A DNA stretch of 64,000 bases from JAOARY01 sp045345765 (GTDB lineage Bacteria; Bacillota; Clostridia; Peptostreptococcales; Peptostreptococcaceae): NCBI GenBank assembly GCA_045345765.1, contig CP148265.1, positions 620,001 through 684,000 on the forward strand, given 5' to 3'. Shown here piece by piece: positions 17,511 through 26,334 of the stretch. The translations under genes were made by a program, and so were the position numbers. The notes beneath the pieces are model-generated. The model was given only the letters and a program-made list of their open reading frames with translations, ran no database searches and was not told the DNA's origin. Each line of letters starts with the position of its first letter. Position 1 is the stretch's first letter.

Positions 17511-18842
17511 TTATAATCTATTTTCTAATTCTTCTTTCAAATCTTCAAATCCAGGTTTTCCAAGTAATGCAAACATATTTTTCTTATATGCTTCCACTCC
17601 AGGTTGATTAAATGGATTAACCCCTAATAAATAACCACTAATTCCACAAGCTTTTTCAAAGAAATAAACAAGCTCCCCAAAATTAATTTCATCCATTTTT
17701 TCTATCTCTAATATCATATTCGGAACATTTCCATCTGTATGTGCAAGTAAAGTTCCTAAAAAAGCTTTTTGATTTACAAAATCAACAGTTCTTCCTTTTA
17801 GATAATTTAGATTATCTAAATTTGCATCATCTTCCTCTATTTTGATATCTTTTATTGGATTTTTAACTTTTAAAACAGTTTCAAATATATGTCTCTTTCC
17901 ATCTTGAATATATTGACCCATAGAATGTAAATCCGCAGAAAAATTAACTGAAGAAGGGTAAATTCCTTTTAAATCTTTTCCTTCACTCTCTCCATATAAT
18001 TGTTTCCACCATTCAGATATATATTGTAATTTCGGCTCATAGTTTACAAGTATTTCTATATCTTTTCCTTTTCTATGCAAAATATTTCTTATTACTGCAT
18101 ATAAATAGGCATCATTATCATTTAAATTTATTTTTGAATATTTTTCTCTTCCTAGATTTGCACCAGACATAACTGCATCTATATCAATATCAGCAGCAGC
18201 CATAGGCAGAAGTCCAACTGGTGTCAAAACAGAGAATCTTCCCCCAACATCATCTGGTATTACAAAAGTTTCATACCCTTCTTTTGTTGCTAATTCTTTT
18301 AATGCACCTTTTTGACTATCAGTTGTAGCAAATATTCTATCCTTAGCTCCACTTTTTCCATATTTATCTTCTAAAATCTTTTTAAATACTCTAAAAGCAA
18401 TAGCAGGTTCCGTAGTAGTTCCTGATTTAGATATAACATTCACACTAAAATCTTTATCTTTTACTAATTCTATTAAATCCATTAAATATGTTGATGAGAT
18501 ACTATTTCCTGCAAAAAATACTTTGACTCCATCATCCATATAATTTTTAAATGAATGTGTAAGCATATCTATTGCAGCTTTTGCACCAAGATATGATCCT
18601 CCAATACCTATAACTATAAGTATTTTAGAATGGCTTTTTATTTTTTTTGCTGCTTGTTTTATTCTTTCAAATTCAGATTTATCATAATTTAAAGGTAAAT
18701 CAACCCAACCTAAAAAATCATTTCCCAAACCAGTCTTATCATGCAACATATTATGGGCTACTTTTACATATTCACCCATTGCATTTATTTCTTCCTGCGA
18801 TACAAAACTTCCAATTTTTGAATAATCCAATTTTAAGCTCAT
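17511..18842 (-). CDS. pgi: Glucose-6-phosphate isomerase
   Basis: A 443-residue enzyme of the shorter Firmicutes type, interconverting glucose 6-phosphate and fructose 6-phosphate. Visible motifs are GIGGSYLGAKAAIDML, SKSGTTTEPA (phosphate binding), the PGI signature in DDVGGRFSVLTPVGLLP and the C-terminal NPFNQPGVEAYKK. The ATG has AGGAGG upstream. It follows the nitrilase-like gene by 16 bp and is probably co-transcribed with it. Confidence 0.97.
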   Translation of the reverse strand: MSLKLDYSKIGSFVSQEEINAMGEYVKVAHNMLHDKTGLGNDFLGWVDLPLNYDKSEFERIKQAAKKIKSHSKILIVIGIGGSYLGAKAAIDMLTHSFKNYMDDGVKVFFAGNSISSTYLMDLIELVKDKDFSVNVISKSGTTTEPAIAFRVFKKILEDKYGKSGAKDRIFATTDSQKGALKELATKEGYETFVIPDDVGGRFSVLTPVGLLPMAAADIDIDAVMSGANLGREKYSKINLNDNDAYLYAVIRNILHRKGKDIEILVNYEPKLQYISEWWKQLYGESEGKDLKGIYPSSVNFSADLHSMGQYIQDGKRHIFETVLKVKNPIKDIKIEEDDANLDNLNYLKGRTVDFVNQKAFLGTLLAHTDGNVPNMILEIEKMDEINFGELVYFFEKACGISGYLLGVNPFNQPGVEAYKKNMFALLGKPGFEDLKEELENRL

Positions 18843-18858
18843 TAAAAAATTCCTCCTA

Positions 18859-19698
18859 TTATAAATCTTTTTTTACAACATTGTATAAATCCAATCTCCT
18901 ATGCTCTAAAAGCGGAAACTCTCTTCTTAACTCACTTAAATACTCCATATTTACACTACAAGTTTTTATACCCTCATTTTCATCAAGCTCACAAAGTATT
19001 TTACCATAAGGATCGACTATTTTGCTATGCCCATATACAATATATTTTTCATCTTTTTTTCTTGCAGGACTCACAGCCACTACAAATACTTGATTATCCA
19101 TACTTCTAACTTTTATTAAATTATCCCAATGTTTTTTTCCTGTCTCTTCATTAAATGCAGATGGAACTATTATAATATCAGCTCCCATATCAGCCATAAT
19201 TCTAAACATTTCAGGAAATCTTATATCATATGATATTAAAAGACCAATTTTCCCATACTTAGTATCAAAAACTGTTATATTTTGACCAGGAGAAAATACA
19301 TCCGATTCTTTAATTTTCAATTTATTTTTTATATCCACATCATAAAGATGTATCTTTCTATGTTTTGCTATTGTATGTCCCTCTTCGTCAAAAACATATG
19401 ATGTATTATAATATTTATCTCCTTCCTTTTCAGGTATTGACCCTGCAACAATATATACTTTATTTTCTTTTGCTAAATTACTAATTATATCTATTGTCTT
19501 ACTATTTGATTCTTCTTCTGCAAAAATCCTAAATTTTGAAGTTCTATAAGGACAATTAAACATAGCTGGTAATACCACTATATTAGCGCCTTCCTTTGCT
19601 GATTTAACTATATATTTTTTAGCCTTTTGTAAATTTAAATCTTTATCATCTAATACTTCTAGCTGACATATACTTATATTTATATTTTTAAATTTCAC
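18859..19698 (-). CDS. Nitrilase-fold protein lacking the catalytic Glu and Cys (probable pseudoenzyme)
   Basis: A carbon-nitrogen hydrolase superfamily protein of about 279 residues, close in pattern to omega-amidase (NIT2-like). The lysine of the E-K-C triad is kept (KHRKIHLYDVD, Lys115). The glutamate position reads LPAMFNCPY where the family has LPE, and the nucleophile position reads GLLISYDIRFPE where the family has ICYD. The codons are GCT (19564-19566) and TCA (19231-19233), so two of three catalytic residues are missing although the fold is intact. The second conserved Glu (ESDVFSPG) is present. I prefer the GTG at 19698 (AGGCGGTG six bases upstream) over a GTG nine bases earlier. 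It is directly upstream of pgi. Amidase activity is unlikely; a binding or regulatory role is possible. Confidence 0.82.
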   Translation of the reverse strand: MKFKNINISICQLEVLDDKDLNLQKAKKYIVKSAKEGANIVVLPAMFNCPYRTSKFRIFAEEESNSKTIDIISNLAKENKVYIVAGSIPEKEGDKYYNTSYVFDEEGHTIAKHRKIHLYDVDIKNKLKIKESDVFSPGQNITVFDTKYGKIGLLISYDIRFPEMFRIMADMGADIIIVPSAFNEETGKKHWDNLIKVRSMDNQVFVVAVSPARKKDEKYIVYGHSKIVDPYGKILCELDENEGIKTCSVNMEYLSELRREFPLLEHRRLDLYNVVKKDL

Positions 19699-19780
19699 AC
19701 TAATCACCGCCTGTTTTATAAAAATAATAGAGCTAAATCTATTTTTAACATATATATTTATTTATACTCCAAACAAAATA

Positions 19781-19809
19781 AAAAAAATCGCATTAAATGC
19801 GATTTTTTT
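19781..19809 (-). terminator. Terminator of the peptide transporter gene
   Basis: The stem ATCGCAT/ATGCGAT (19787-19793 with 19797-19803) is flanked by A and T runs, so it can work in either direction. It lies directly after the POT transporter stop. Confidence 0.85.
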
Positions 19810-19816
19810 ATTTTAT

Positions 19817-21196
19817 TTAAGCCATCATCTTTTCTAGCTTTTTGTTTATAGATAATAATATTAAACCTAAAGTTATACAAGCAACACCTATTCCTGAGAA
19901 TATTTGCATATGACCTAAAACTTCAACATATGAAGCTAAGTATCCTGCAATTATACTTGCAAAGAAACTACTCATCAACCAAACACCCATTAATAAAGAT
20001 GCTAATTTAACTGGTGCTAATTTACTAACCATAGATAATCCAATTGGAGATAAACACATTTCTCCAACAGTATGGAAGAAATAAGTCATTATAAGCCACA
20101 TCATATGTGCTTTTACAGTAGGATCTTCAGATCCTCCTCTTTGCATTACAGCTCCAACCATAAACATATAACCAAAACCAAGTATTATTATACCCATAGC
20201 CATTTTAGTTGGTATATTAAAATCACCTTTTTCTCTTTTAGCTAATTTTAACCATAAAGCTCCCATTATAGGCCCTAATATTACACAGAATATTGGATTT
20301 AATGATTGGAACCAACTTACTGGAATTATAAAGCTACCAGTATCTCTTTGTATATACTCACTTGTGTATATTGTAAATGAACTTCCTGCTTGTTCAAAAC
20401 CAGCCCAGAAAAATACAACAAACGCCGTTAATATAAATATTACCACAGTTCTATCTTTTTCTTTTTTTGTTAAAGGTCTATTTTTATCTGCTTGTGAAAC
20501 AGTATTTGTAGAATTATTAGTTGAAGAAGTTTCTATATTTCCTAAATATTTTTCATATAATAACATAAAACCAATTTGTCCAATAACCATAGCTATACCA
20601 GCAATTAAAAATCCATGTTTAAATCCATAGTAAGTTATTTCTGAGCCAGTTCTTTGTGCAAACATAACTTCGGTAGCATAACCTGTTAAAAGTGGTCCTA
20701 TGAACGCTCCTAAATTTACAGACATATATAAAAGTGTATAAGCCGCATCTCTTCTTGGATCTTCTTTATCATATAAATCTCCAACTAGAGATGATACATT
20801 TGGTTTAAAGAAACCATTACCTAATATAAGTATAAATAGTCCGATGTAAAACATTGTTGTACTAGTTCCCATAAATATTAAAAATTGCGAAATTGCTATT
20901 AAAAATCCACCTATTATAATCGAATTCTTTTTACCTAAAAATTTATCAGCTAACCATCCACCTATAACTGGTGTAAAGTAAACAAAACCTGTAAAATAAC
21001 CATAAATTAAAGAAGCTTGAGCTCTATCTATCCCAAGACCACCTCTTAAAAGTTCTGTAGTTAGATATAAAATTAAAAAAGCTCTCATTCCATAATAACT
21101 AAATCTTTCCCAAGCTTGTATAAAACAAATTAGCCACATACCTTTTGGATGCTTTTTTGCTATTTGTTTGTCTTGTTTTTTAACTGCAACAGACAT
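19817..21196 (-). CDS. Proton-dependent oligopeptide transporter (POT/PTR2 family)
   Basis: A membrane protein of about 459 residues with 12-14 helices. The POT signature ExxERFxYYG appears as AWERFSYYGMRAFLILYL, and the first-half motif as FTPVIGGWLADKFLG. It imports di- and tripeptides with protons. I start it at the ATG at 21196, six bases after GGGGGG, not at a codon 66 bases upstream. It is monocistronic with a clear terminator. With the Opp system at 40-46 kb it suggests a peptide-fermenting lifestyle. Confidence 0.93.
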   Translation of the reverse strand: MSVAVKKQDKQIAKKHPKGMWLICFIQAWERFSYYGMRAFLILYLTTELLRGGLGIDRAQASLIYGYFTGFVYFTPVIGGWLADKFLGKKNSIIIGGFLIAISQFLIFMGTSTTMFYIGLFILILGNGFFKPNVSSLVGDLYDKEDPRRDAAYTLLYMSVNLGAFIGPLLTGYATEVMFAQRTGSEITYYGFKHGFLIAGIAMVIGQIGFMLLYEKYLGNIETSSTNNSTNTVSQADKNRPLTKKEKDRTVVIFILTAFVVFFWAGFEQAGSSFTIYTSEYIQRDTGSFIIPVSWFQSLNPIFCVILGPIMGALWLKLAKREKGDFNIPTKMAMGIIILGFGYMFMVGAVMQRGGSEDPTVKAHMMWLIMTYFFHTVGEMCLSPIGLSMVSKLAPVKLASLLMGVWLMSSFFASIIAGYLASYVEVLGHMQIFSGIGVACITLGLILLSINKKLEKMMA

Positions 21197-21522
21197 ATAA
21201 AACCCCCCAATATTTATTTGACAGAAAATTTTAAATAATTCCTGACAAGTAGATATTAGCATTTAAAAAAAACCTTTTCAATCTATATTTCATATAAATT
21301 TTTTAACTTTTTGTAACAATTAAATATTTTGTATTTATATGTTTATTAATTTAATAATATTTAATTTTATGAATAAAAAAAATCTTTTTTAAATATAATT
21401 GATTTTTTTTATTCATATTTTTTTGTATATTATTTATATTAAAAATATACAAAAAAATATATAAACTAAAGAAATTGTCTATAAAGCTTTTTTAATTTCA
21501 TAAAACTTTTTTTATCTTTTAA
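21197..21522. other. AT-rich intergenic stretch upstream of the peptide transporter
   Basis: About 325 bases of nearly pure A/T between the POT gene and the terminator of the Na/Pi gene. It should hold the POT promoter, but I cannot single out a convincing -35/-10 pair. No ORF or structured RNA was seen. Confidence 0.5.
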
Positions 21523-21564
21523 AAAAGGATTATCTAAGCTTAGCTAAGCTTAGATAATCCTTTT
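21523..21564. terminator. Perfect 42-bp palindromic terminator after the Na/Pi cotransporter gene
   Basis: The 42 bases are fully self-complementary around a central AGCT, and each arm ends in AAAAGGATTATC or its complement. It lies just after the Na/Pi cotransporter stop. T-runs on both flanks allow bidirectional termination. Confidence 0.85.
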
Positions 21565-21575
21565 ATCTTAAATCA

Positions 21576-23210
21576 TTATAAAGATTGCATATTTTGAACA
21601 TCAATAACTGCTCTTGCAATATTTGATGCATGATCTCCTATTCTTTCTAAATTACTAAGTAAATCCAGATATAAGATTCCTGATTCTGTACTACATTGAT
21701 TTTGATTTAATCTATATATATGATTCATTCTACATGATTTTTCCATATGATCTATTTGTTCTTCCATGCTTATAACTTTAAATGCTAAATCTTTATTTCC
21801 AAGTCTCATAGCCTTTAAAGATGAACTATATGCTTTTATTACTCTATCAATCATATCAATTAAATCTTGTTTTGCATCTTCTGACATTGATAATTTTCTT
21901 TCTATAAATACATTTGCAAGTTCTGCTATATTTTCAGCATGATCTGCAACTCTTTCTATATCATTTACAGTTGAAAATAATCCATCTATAAGTTCTCTAT
22001 TGGATGCAGAAACTTCTCTTTTAGAAAGCTTAACTAAATAATCGACAATTTCTTTTTCCATAAGATTTATTTGCTTTTCTCTTTTAAATATTTCTTGAAT
22101 ATCTTTCTTTTCTAAATTTATAAAAGAGTCAAGTGACATTTTCAATGATATTTTTGTTTCTTTCCCCATATGAAGACATTCCTTTATAACACTTACTATT
22201 GCAATTGATGGTGTTTCAAGAATTCTTTCATCAAGGTATTTTGTATTTTTATGCTCTACCAATAATTCATCCTTAGTTTCAGGAATCAGCTTAAGTGCTA
22301 ATTTAACAATAAAACCTGAAAGAGGTATTTGGATTATAACATTTAAAACATTAAATAATGTATGTGCATTTGCTATTTGTCTAGCTACATCATCTGGGTT
22401 CAACTGTAAAACTATATGTCTTATTGGTATATTTAAAACAAGCGCAAACATTAAAGTTCCTATTATATTAAATATAAGATGCATTGTTGCTGCTCTTTTT
22501 GCATTTTTCGTAGCACCTATACTTGAAAGTAATGCTGTTGTACATGTCCCTATATTTTCTCCATATAAGATAGGTAATGCTGCTTCAATAGTTATCATAC
22601 CAGTTGATGCTAATGCCAACAATATACCCATAGAAGCACTACTACTTTGAACTGTAACTGTAAGACCAAATCCCATAAGTATTCCAAGTATCGGATTATG
22701 AGAAAAACTTGCTAACATATCTTTAAATGCTTCTATTTCTCTAAGAGGATGTACTGCATCCTTTAAAAAATCCATACCTATAAATAAGATACCAAAACCA
22801 ATTAAAATTTCAGCCATCTGTTTATTCTTTTCTTTTGAATTAAATAAATAAATTATCATACCTATACCAACTGCTACAGGAGCAAAATCAGTGAGTTTAA
22901 AGGATACAAGCTGTGCTGTTATAGTAGTTCCTACATTAGCTCCCATTATAACACCTATAGCCTGACTAAGTTGCATTATTCCTGCATTAACAAAACCAAC
23001 AACCATAACTGTTGTTGCACTACTACTTTGTATTATTGCTGTTACAAATGTTCCTACTAGAACACCCATGTATTTATTACTAGTTAATAATTCTATAATT
23101 TGTTTTAATTTCGAACCAGCCGATTTTTGAAGTCCACTTCCCATAAGATTCATTCCATATAAGAAAAGACCTAAACCACCTAATACTCCAAACGTAATTT
23201 CTAAAGCCAT
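21576..23210 (-). CDS. Na+/phosphate cotransporter family protein with C-terminal PhoU-like domain
   Basis: A 544-residue protein. The membrane part (about 1-310) has two NptA-type repeats, each with a QSSSA motif (AIIQSSSATTVMVVGF and VTVQSSSASMGILL) that forms the substrate site. The cytoplasmic part (about 335-540) holds PhoU-like helices with IERVADHAENIAE and LERIGDHASNIAR. The ATG at 23210 lies five bases after AAGGAGG; an upstream TTG is less likely. A pair of TGTTAA boxes 11 bp apart lies 65-81 bases upstream, matching those of pstS, so phosphate import under Pho control is likely. Confidence 0.92.
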   Translation of the reverse strand: MALEITFGVLGGLGLFLYGMNLMGSGLQKSAGSKLKQIIELLTSNKYMGVLVGTFVTAIIQSSSATTVMVVGFVNAGIMQLSQAIGVIMGANVGTTITAQLVSFKLTDFAPVAVGIGMIIYLFNSKEKNKQMAEILIGFGILFIGMDFLKDAVHPLREIEAFKDMLASFSHNPILGILMGFGLTVTVQSSSASMGILLALASTGMITIEAALPILYGENIGTCTTALLSSIGATKNAKRAATMHLIFNIIGTLMFALVLNIPIRHIVLQLNPDDVARQIANAHTLFNVLNVIIQIPLSGFIVKLALKLIPETKDELLVEHKNTKYLDERILETPSIAIVSVIKECLHMGKETKISLKMSLDSFINLEKKDIQEIFKREKQINLMEKEIVDYLVKLSKREVSASNRELIDGLFSTVNDIERVADHAENIAELANVFIERKLSMSEDAKQDLIDMIDRVIKAYSSSLKAMRLGNKDLAFKVISMEEQIDHMEKSCRMNHIYRLNQNQCSTESGILYLDLLSNLERIGDHASNIARAVIDVQNMQSL

Positions 23211-23274
23211 TATATCCTCCTTAAGCATTATTTTTTACGGCAATTAAAATTCTAACAAAAAAAATATATCTTTA

Positions 23275-23291
23275 TGTTAAGTTAATGTTAA
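23275..23291 (-). promoter_or_regulatory. PHO-box pair upstream of the Na/Pi cotransporter
   Basis: TGTTAA occurs at 23275-23280 and again at 23286-23291, exactly 11 bp apart, in the same orientation relative to its gene as in the pstS array. It places the second phosphate transporter in the same predicted regulon. Confidence 0.65.
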
Positions 23292-23357
23292 ATTTATTAA
23301 TATTCATTAAAAAACTTAATAATTAAAACTAATTTTAATTATTATCTTGATTTTATT

Positions 23358-24956
23358 TTAATCAATTGGTTTGTATTTAGATATTATTTTTTCTGCTATT
23401 TTAATTCCATCTATTGCAGATGATATTATCCCTCCAGAATATCCAGCTCCTTCCCCACAAGGATAGAAATTCTTAATATTAGTAGATTCTAAGCTTTCAG
23501 CAGATCTTTTTATTCTAATTGGAGAAGAACTTCTAGTTTCAACTCCTGTAAGTATAGCATCTTCTAATGCAAAACCTTTTAATTTAGTATCTAAATTTAT
23601 AATACCTTCTTTTAAGGCTTCATAAACAAAATCTGGCAAACACTCTTTTAAATTTGTTAATGTATAATCTGGTGTTACTGTTGGTTTTATACTTCCTATT
23701 TTTTCTGATTTTACTCCATTTATAAAATCTTTAACTCTTTGAACCGGAACATTATAATTACTGCCCCCAAGTACAAATGCTTTTTTTTCAAATTCTTCTT
23801 GAAAATCAATTCCAGAAAGAGGATTTGTTGAACTAAAATCACTTGGTTTTATATTAACAAGTAATGCACTGTTTGCATTTTCTTTATCTCGTTTGTGTTC
23901 ACTCATCCCATTTACAACTAATCTTTCTTTTGATGATGTTGAATTTATAACAACTCCACCTGGGCACATACAAAATGTATACACCGACCTTTTTTCATCT
24001 TTAGTTTTATAAGTTAGATGATATTCTGCAGATGATAAGTTTTTATTATCAAAATATTCTTTGTATTGAGATTTATTTATTAAAATTTGTGGATGTTCTA
24101 TTCTAAGACCAATTGCAAAAGGTTTTTGAATTAACTCGAAATTTCTTTCATAAAGTTTTTTATAAATATCTCTGCAACTATGACCAGTTGCCAAAACTAC
24201 TGTGTTAGTTTTTATAAATTCATCATTATAATAAACACCTTTTATTTTATTATCTTCTATTTTAAAATCCTTAACTTTGGAATTAAAAATTATTTGTCCA
24301 CCATTATCTATTATTGTTTTTCTTATATTTTTTACAACATTTTTTAAAATATCCGTGCCTATATGAGGTTTTGCCTTGTATAAAATTTCCTTAGGCGCAT
24401 TGCCTTTCACAAATTCTTGCAAAACTTTTAACACTCTTTTATCTTTTGATCTACTTGTTAATTTTCCATCTGAAAAAGTCCCTGCACCACCTTCTCCAAA
24501 TTGAACATTTGAATATTCATTTAACTTACCTTCTTTTAAAAATTTTTCTACAGTTTTAGATCTATTATCAACATCTTCACCTTGTTCTAATACTATAGGT
24601 TTATATCCTCTATAAGAAAGCATCAGAGCACAAAATAAACCAGCAGGACCAAACCCAACAATTACAGGTCTATTTTCTAAATTTTCATTCCCAGCTTTAA
24701 CATCTTCATATTCATATTTTAAAGACTCTTTAACATCTTTTATTTTTTTATTTGATAATATTTTCTTTTCATTTCTTAACTTTACATCTATTGTATATAT
24801 AAAATTAATATCATTTTTTCTAGCATCAATGGATTCTTTATATATGCTATATTCTATAATCTCATCTTTTCTTATTTTTAATTTCTTTATTATCTTTTCT
24901 TCTAATGAAGATTTTTCTTCATTTATATTTAATTTTAAATTGCTTATTCTTAACAT
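23358..24956 (-). CDS. FAD-dependent oxidoreductase of the uncharacterised COG2509 type
   Basis: A 532-residue flavoprotein. The N-terminal ~90 residues form a small alpha/beta domain. The dinucleotide-binding motif VIVGFGPAGLFCALMLSYRG lies near residue 100, followed by the FAD motif with LEQG. Conserved patches VQFGEGGAGTFSDGKLTSR, CMCPGGVVINSTS and, near the C terminus, YPCGEGAGYSGGIISSAIDG are typical of this family. Substrate and electron acceptor are unknown. The ATG is nine bases after AAAGGA. It is close to a 100-residue gene of unknown function upstream (19 bp), so the two may be one unit. Confidence 0.88.
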   Translation of the reverse strand: MLRISNLKLNINEEKSSLEEKIIKKLKIRKDEIIEYSIYKESIDARKNDINFIYTIDVKLRNEKKILSNKKIKDVKESLKYEYEDVKAGNENLENRPVIVGFGPAGLFCALMLSYRGYKPIVLEQGEDVDNRSKTVEKFLKEGKLNEYSNVQFGEGGAGTFSDGKLTSRSKDKRVLKVLQEFVKGNAPKEILYKAKPHIGTDILKNVVKNIRKTIIDNGGQIIFNSKVKDFKIEDNKIKGVYYNDEFIKTNTVVLATGHSCRDIYKKLYERNFELIQKPFAIGLRIEHPQILINKSQYKEYFDNKNLSSAEYHLTYKTKDEKRSVYTFCMCPGGVVINSTSSKERLVVNGMSEHKRDKENANSALLVNIKPSDFSSTNPLSGIDFQEEFEKKAFVLGGSNYNVPVQRVKDFINGVKSEKIGSIKPTVTPDYTLTNLKECLPDFVYEALKEGIINLDTKLKGFALEDAILTGVETRSSSPIRIKRSAESLESTNIKNFYPCGEGAGYSGGIISSAIDGIKIAEKIISKYKPID

Positions 24957-24975
24957 ATAAATTTCCTTTCAATTT

Positions 24976-25278
24976 CTAAATTATGATATCTAAAGAATAG
25001 TCTTTATACTCATATAAAATTTCATCCTCTAAAAAACTTTCTATATCTTTTATTTTTGGCTCATGGTTTTCTTCTAATTCCTCACAAAAACAAGTTATTA
25101 TAAAATCCTGTTTAATTCTTTGTCTAAACTCTTCTTTTACTTCATTTACAAGCACTTTTAAAATAAATTTTTCATTTTTTCCAAGGACAACATCATCACA
25201 AAAATCATAAACTCTAAAAATATGATAATTATTATATAAACTTATATCTTCAATTCCTTTGTAACTCATATTGCTCAC
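24976..25278 (-). CDS. Hypothetical protein, 100 residues
   Basis: I do not recognise this protein. It is acidic, with no signal peptide or membrane segment, and has alternating strand and helix character (for example KFILKVLVNEVKEEFRQRIKQDF). The start is uncertain: a GTG at 25278 or an ATG at 25269, both after AAGGATGT. It sits 6 bp after the DUF881 gene and 19 bp before the FAD oxidoreductase, which supports it being a real gene. Confidence 0.65.
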   Translation of the reverse strand: MSNMSYKGIEDISLYNNYHIFRVYDFCDDVVLGKNEKFILKVLVNEVKEEFRQRIKQDFIITCFCEELEENHEPKIKDIESFLEDEILYEYKDYSLDIII

Positions 25279-25284
25279 ACATCC

Positions 25285-25971
25285 TTACTCTTCTATATAA
25301 TTTAAATCTTTTACATCTACAAGTTTTGGTATAATTATATTTGAACTTAATTTTATACTAACATCTAAGTCATACATATTTTTCAAATCACCAATAATCA
25401 AATTATTATAATTTATATATCTTGATAAATTCTTTCCACTACCTATTATTTTTATTTCATAAGGTTGTTCTACTGGTTTTGAATTTACATTTATATGACT
25501 TCCTGCTTTTACAATTTCAGAATATGGCCCTATCCTTAAATCATTTATAGATATAGCCTCCCCTCCATGTAATTTAGCTTGATTAATTAATTTTAATAAC
25601 ACTCCACGTTCTTCCATTATACTACTTATATTTTCATCTTTTTTTGAATCAATTTTCAAAATAATACCTTCACCTTGCATTTTTATATAGCTCAGGACTA
25701 TTTTTAAATTGTTCGTTTGATTTCTTAATTCCTCTAATAATTCTCTATTTTTAACTGTATTATTTTCTTCTTGTTCCAATTCTCTTTTCTTTTCTTCTAT
25801 TAATTTTTCTAAATTTTCATTTTCTTTTCTAAAATTTTTAACTTCAGATAAAAGTTCTTTATCTAAAAAATTTAACTCCATGCTTTGATTATAATTATAT
25901 TTATCTTGAAGCATTATAAGCATAGAAACTATAAAAACCATAAAAAATATAATAAATTTATCTTTTTTCAT
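25285..25971 (-). CDS. DUF881 family membrane-anchored coiled-coil protein
   Basis: A 228-residue protein with an N-terminal membrane helix (about 6-22), a long coiled coil (about 40-95) and a C-terminal DUF881 domain. The domain is recognisable from GEGIILKID, LLKLINQAKLHGGEAISIND and EQPYEIKIIGSG. Members occur near division and sporulation genes in Firmicutes and actinobacteria; the function is not established. The ATG follows GGTGGGG. It lies 13 bp after a small gene that also has one membrane helix and a coiled coil. Confidence 0.85.
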   Translation of the reverse strand: MKKDKFIIFFMVFIVSMLIMLQDKYNYNQSMELNFLDKELLSEVKNFRKENENLEKLIEEKKRELEQEENNTVKNRELLEELRNQTNNLKIVLSYIKMQGEGIILKIDSKKDENISSIMEERGVLLKLINQAKLHGGEAISINDLRIGPYSEIVKAGSHINVNSKPVEQPYEIKIIGSGKNLSRYINYNNLIIGDLKNMYDLDVSIKLSSNIIIPKLVDVKDLNYIEE

Positions 25972-25984
25972 AGGACCCCACCAT

Positions 25985-26173
25985 CTAAAAATCTGAATTA
26001 TTTATATACTCTTCCAATTCTTTTACCCTATTTTCCAAAAGCAATATTCTATGTTCTAAATCTTTATCTTTCGAAGGTTTTGTTCTTAAATACCTTATAA
26101 AAGCATATGATAAAATCACAGGTATTACAAGTATCAATATTGCTACTATTATATTAGAACTTTGTATAAACAT
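25985..26173 (-). CDS. Small membrane protein with C-terminal coiled coil, 62 residues
   Basis: I recognise no family. Residues 7-28 form one strong transmembrane helix (IIVAILILVIPVILSYAFIR) and residues 36-58 a short amphipathic coil (LEHRILLLENRVKELEEYI). A GGGG lies six bases before the ATG. Its neighbour 13 bp downstream has the same architecture (helix plus coil), so the two products may pair at the membrane. Confidence 0.65.
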   Translation of the reverse strand: MFIQSSNIIVAILILVIPVILSYAFIRYLRTKPSKDKDLEHRILLLENRVKELEEYINNSDF

Positions 26174-26256
26174 ATGAATCCCCGTCCTTTTTATAATTAA
26201 TTTTTAAACCTAAATTTATTTTATCATTCAATTTTTTTTTATACAATAAATTCAAA

Positions 26257-26292
26257 AAAAGAATCTTAAAAAATTTTATTTTAAGATTCTTT
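26257..26292 (-). terminator. Terminator of the lon-ysxC unit
   Basis: A 14-bp perfect stem, AAAGAATCTTAAAA and its complement (26258-26271 with 26279-26292), lies about 40 bases after the ysxC stop. Seven U follow on the minus strand. Confidence 0.85.
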
Positions 26293-26334
26293 AGTTAGAT
26301 TTATAAAAAATCAATATATATTTAATAAATAACA

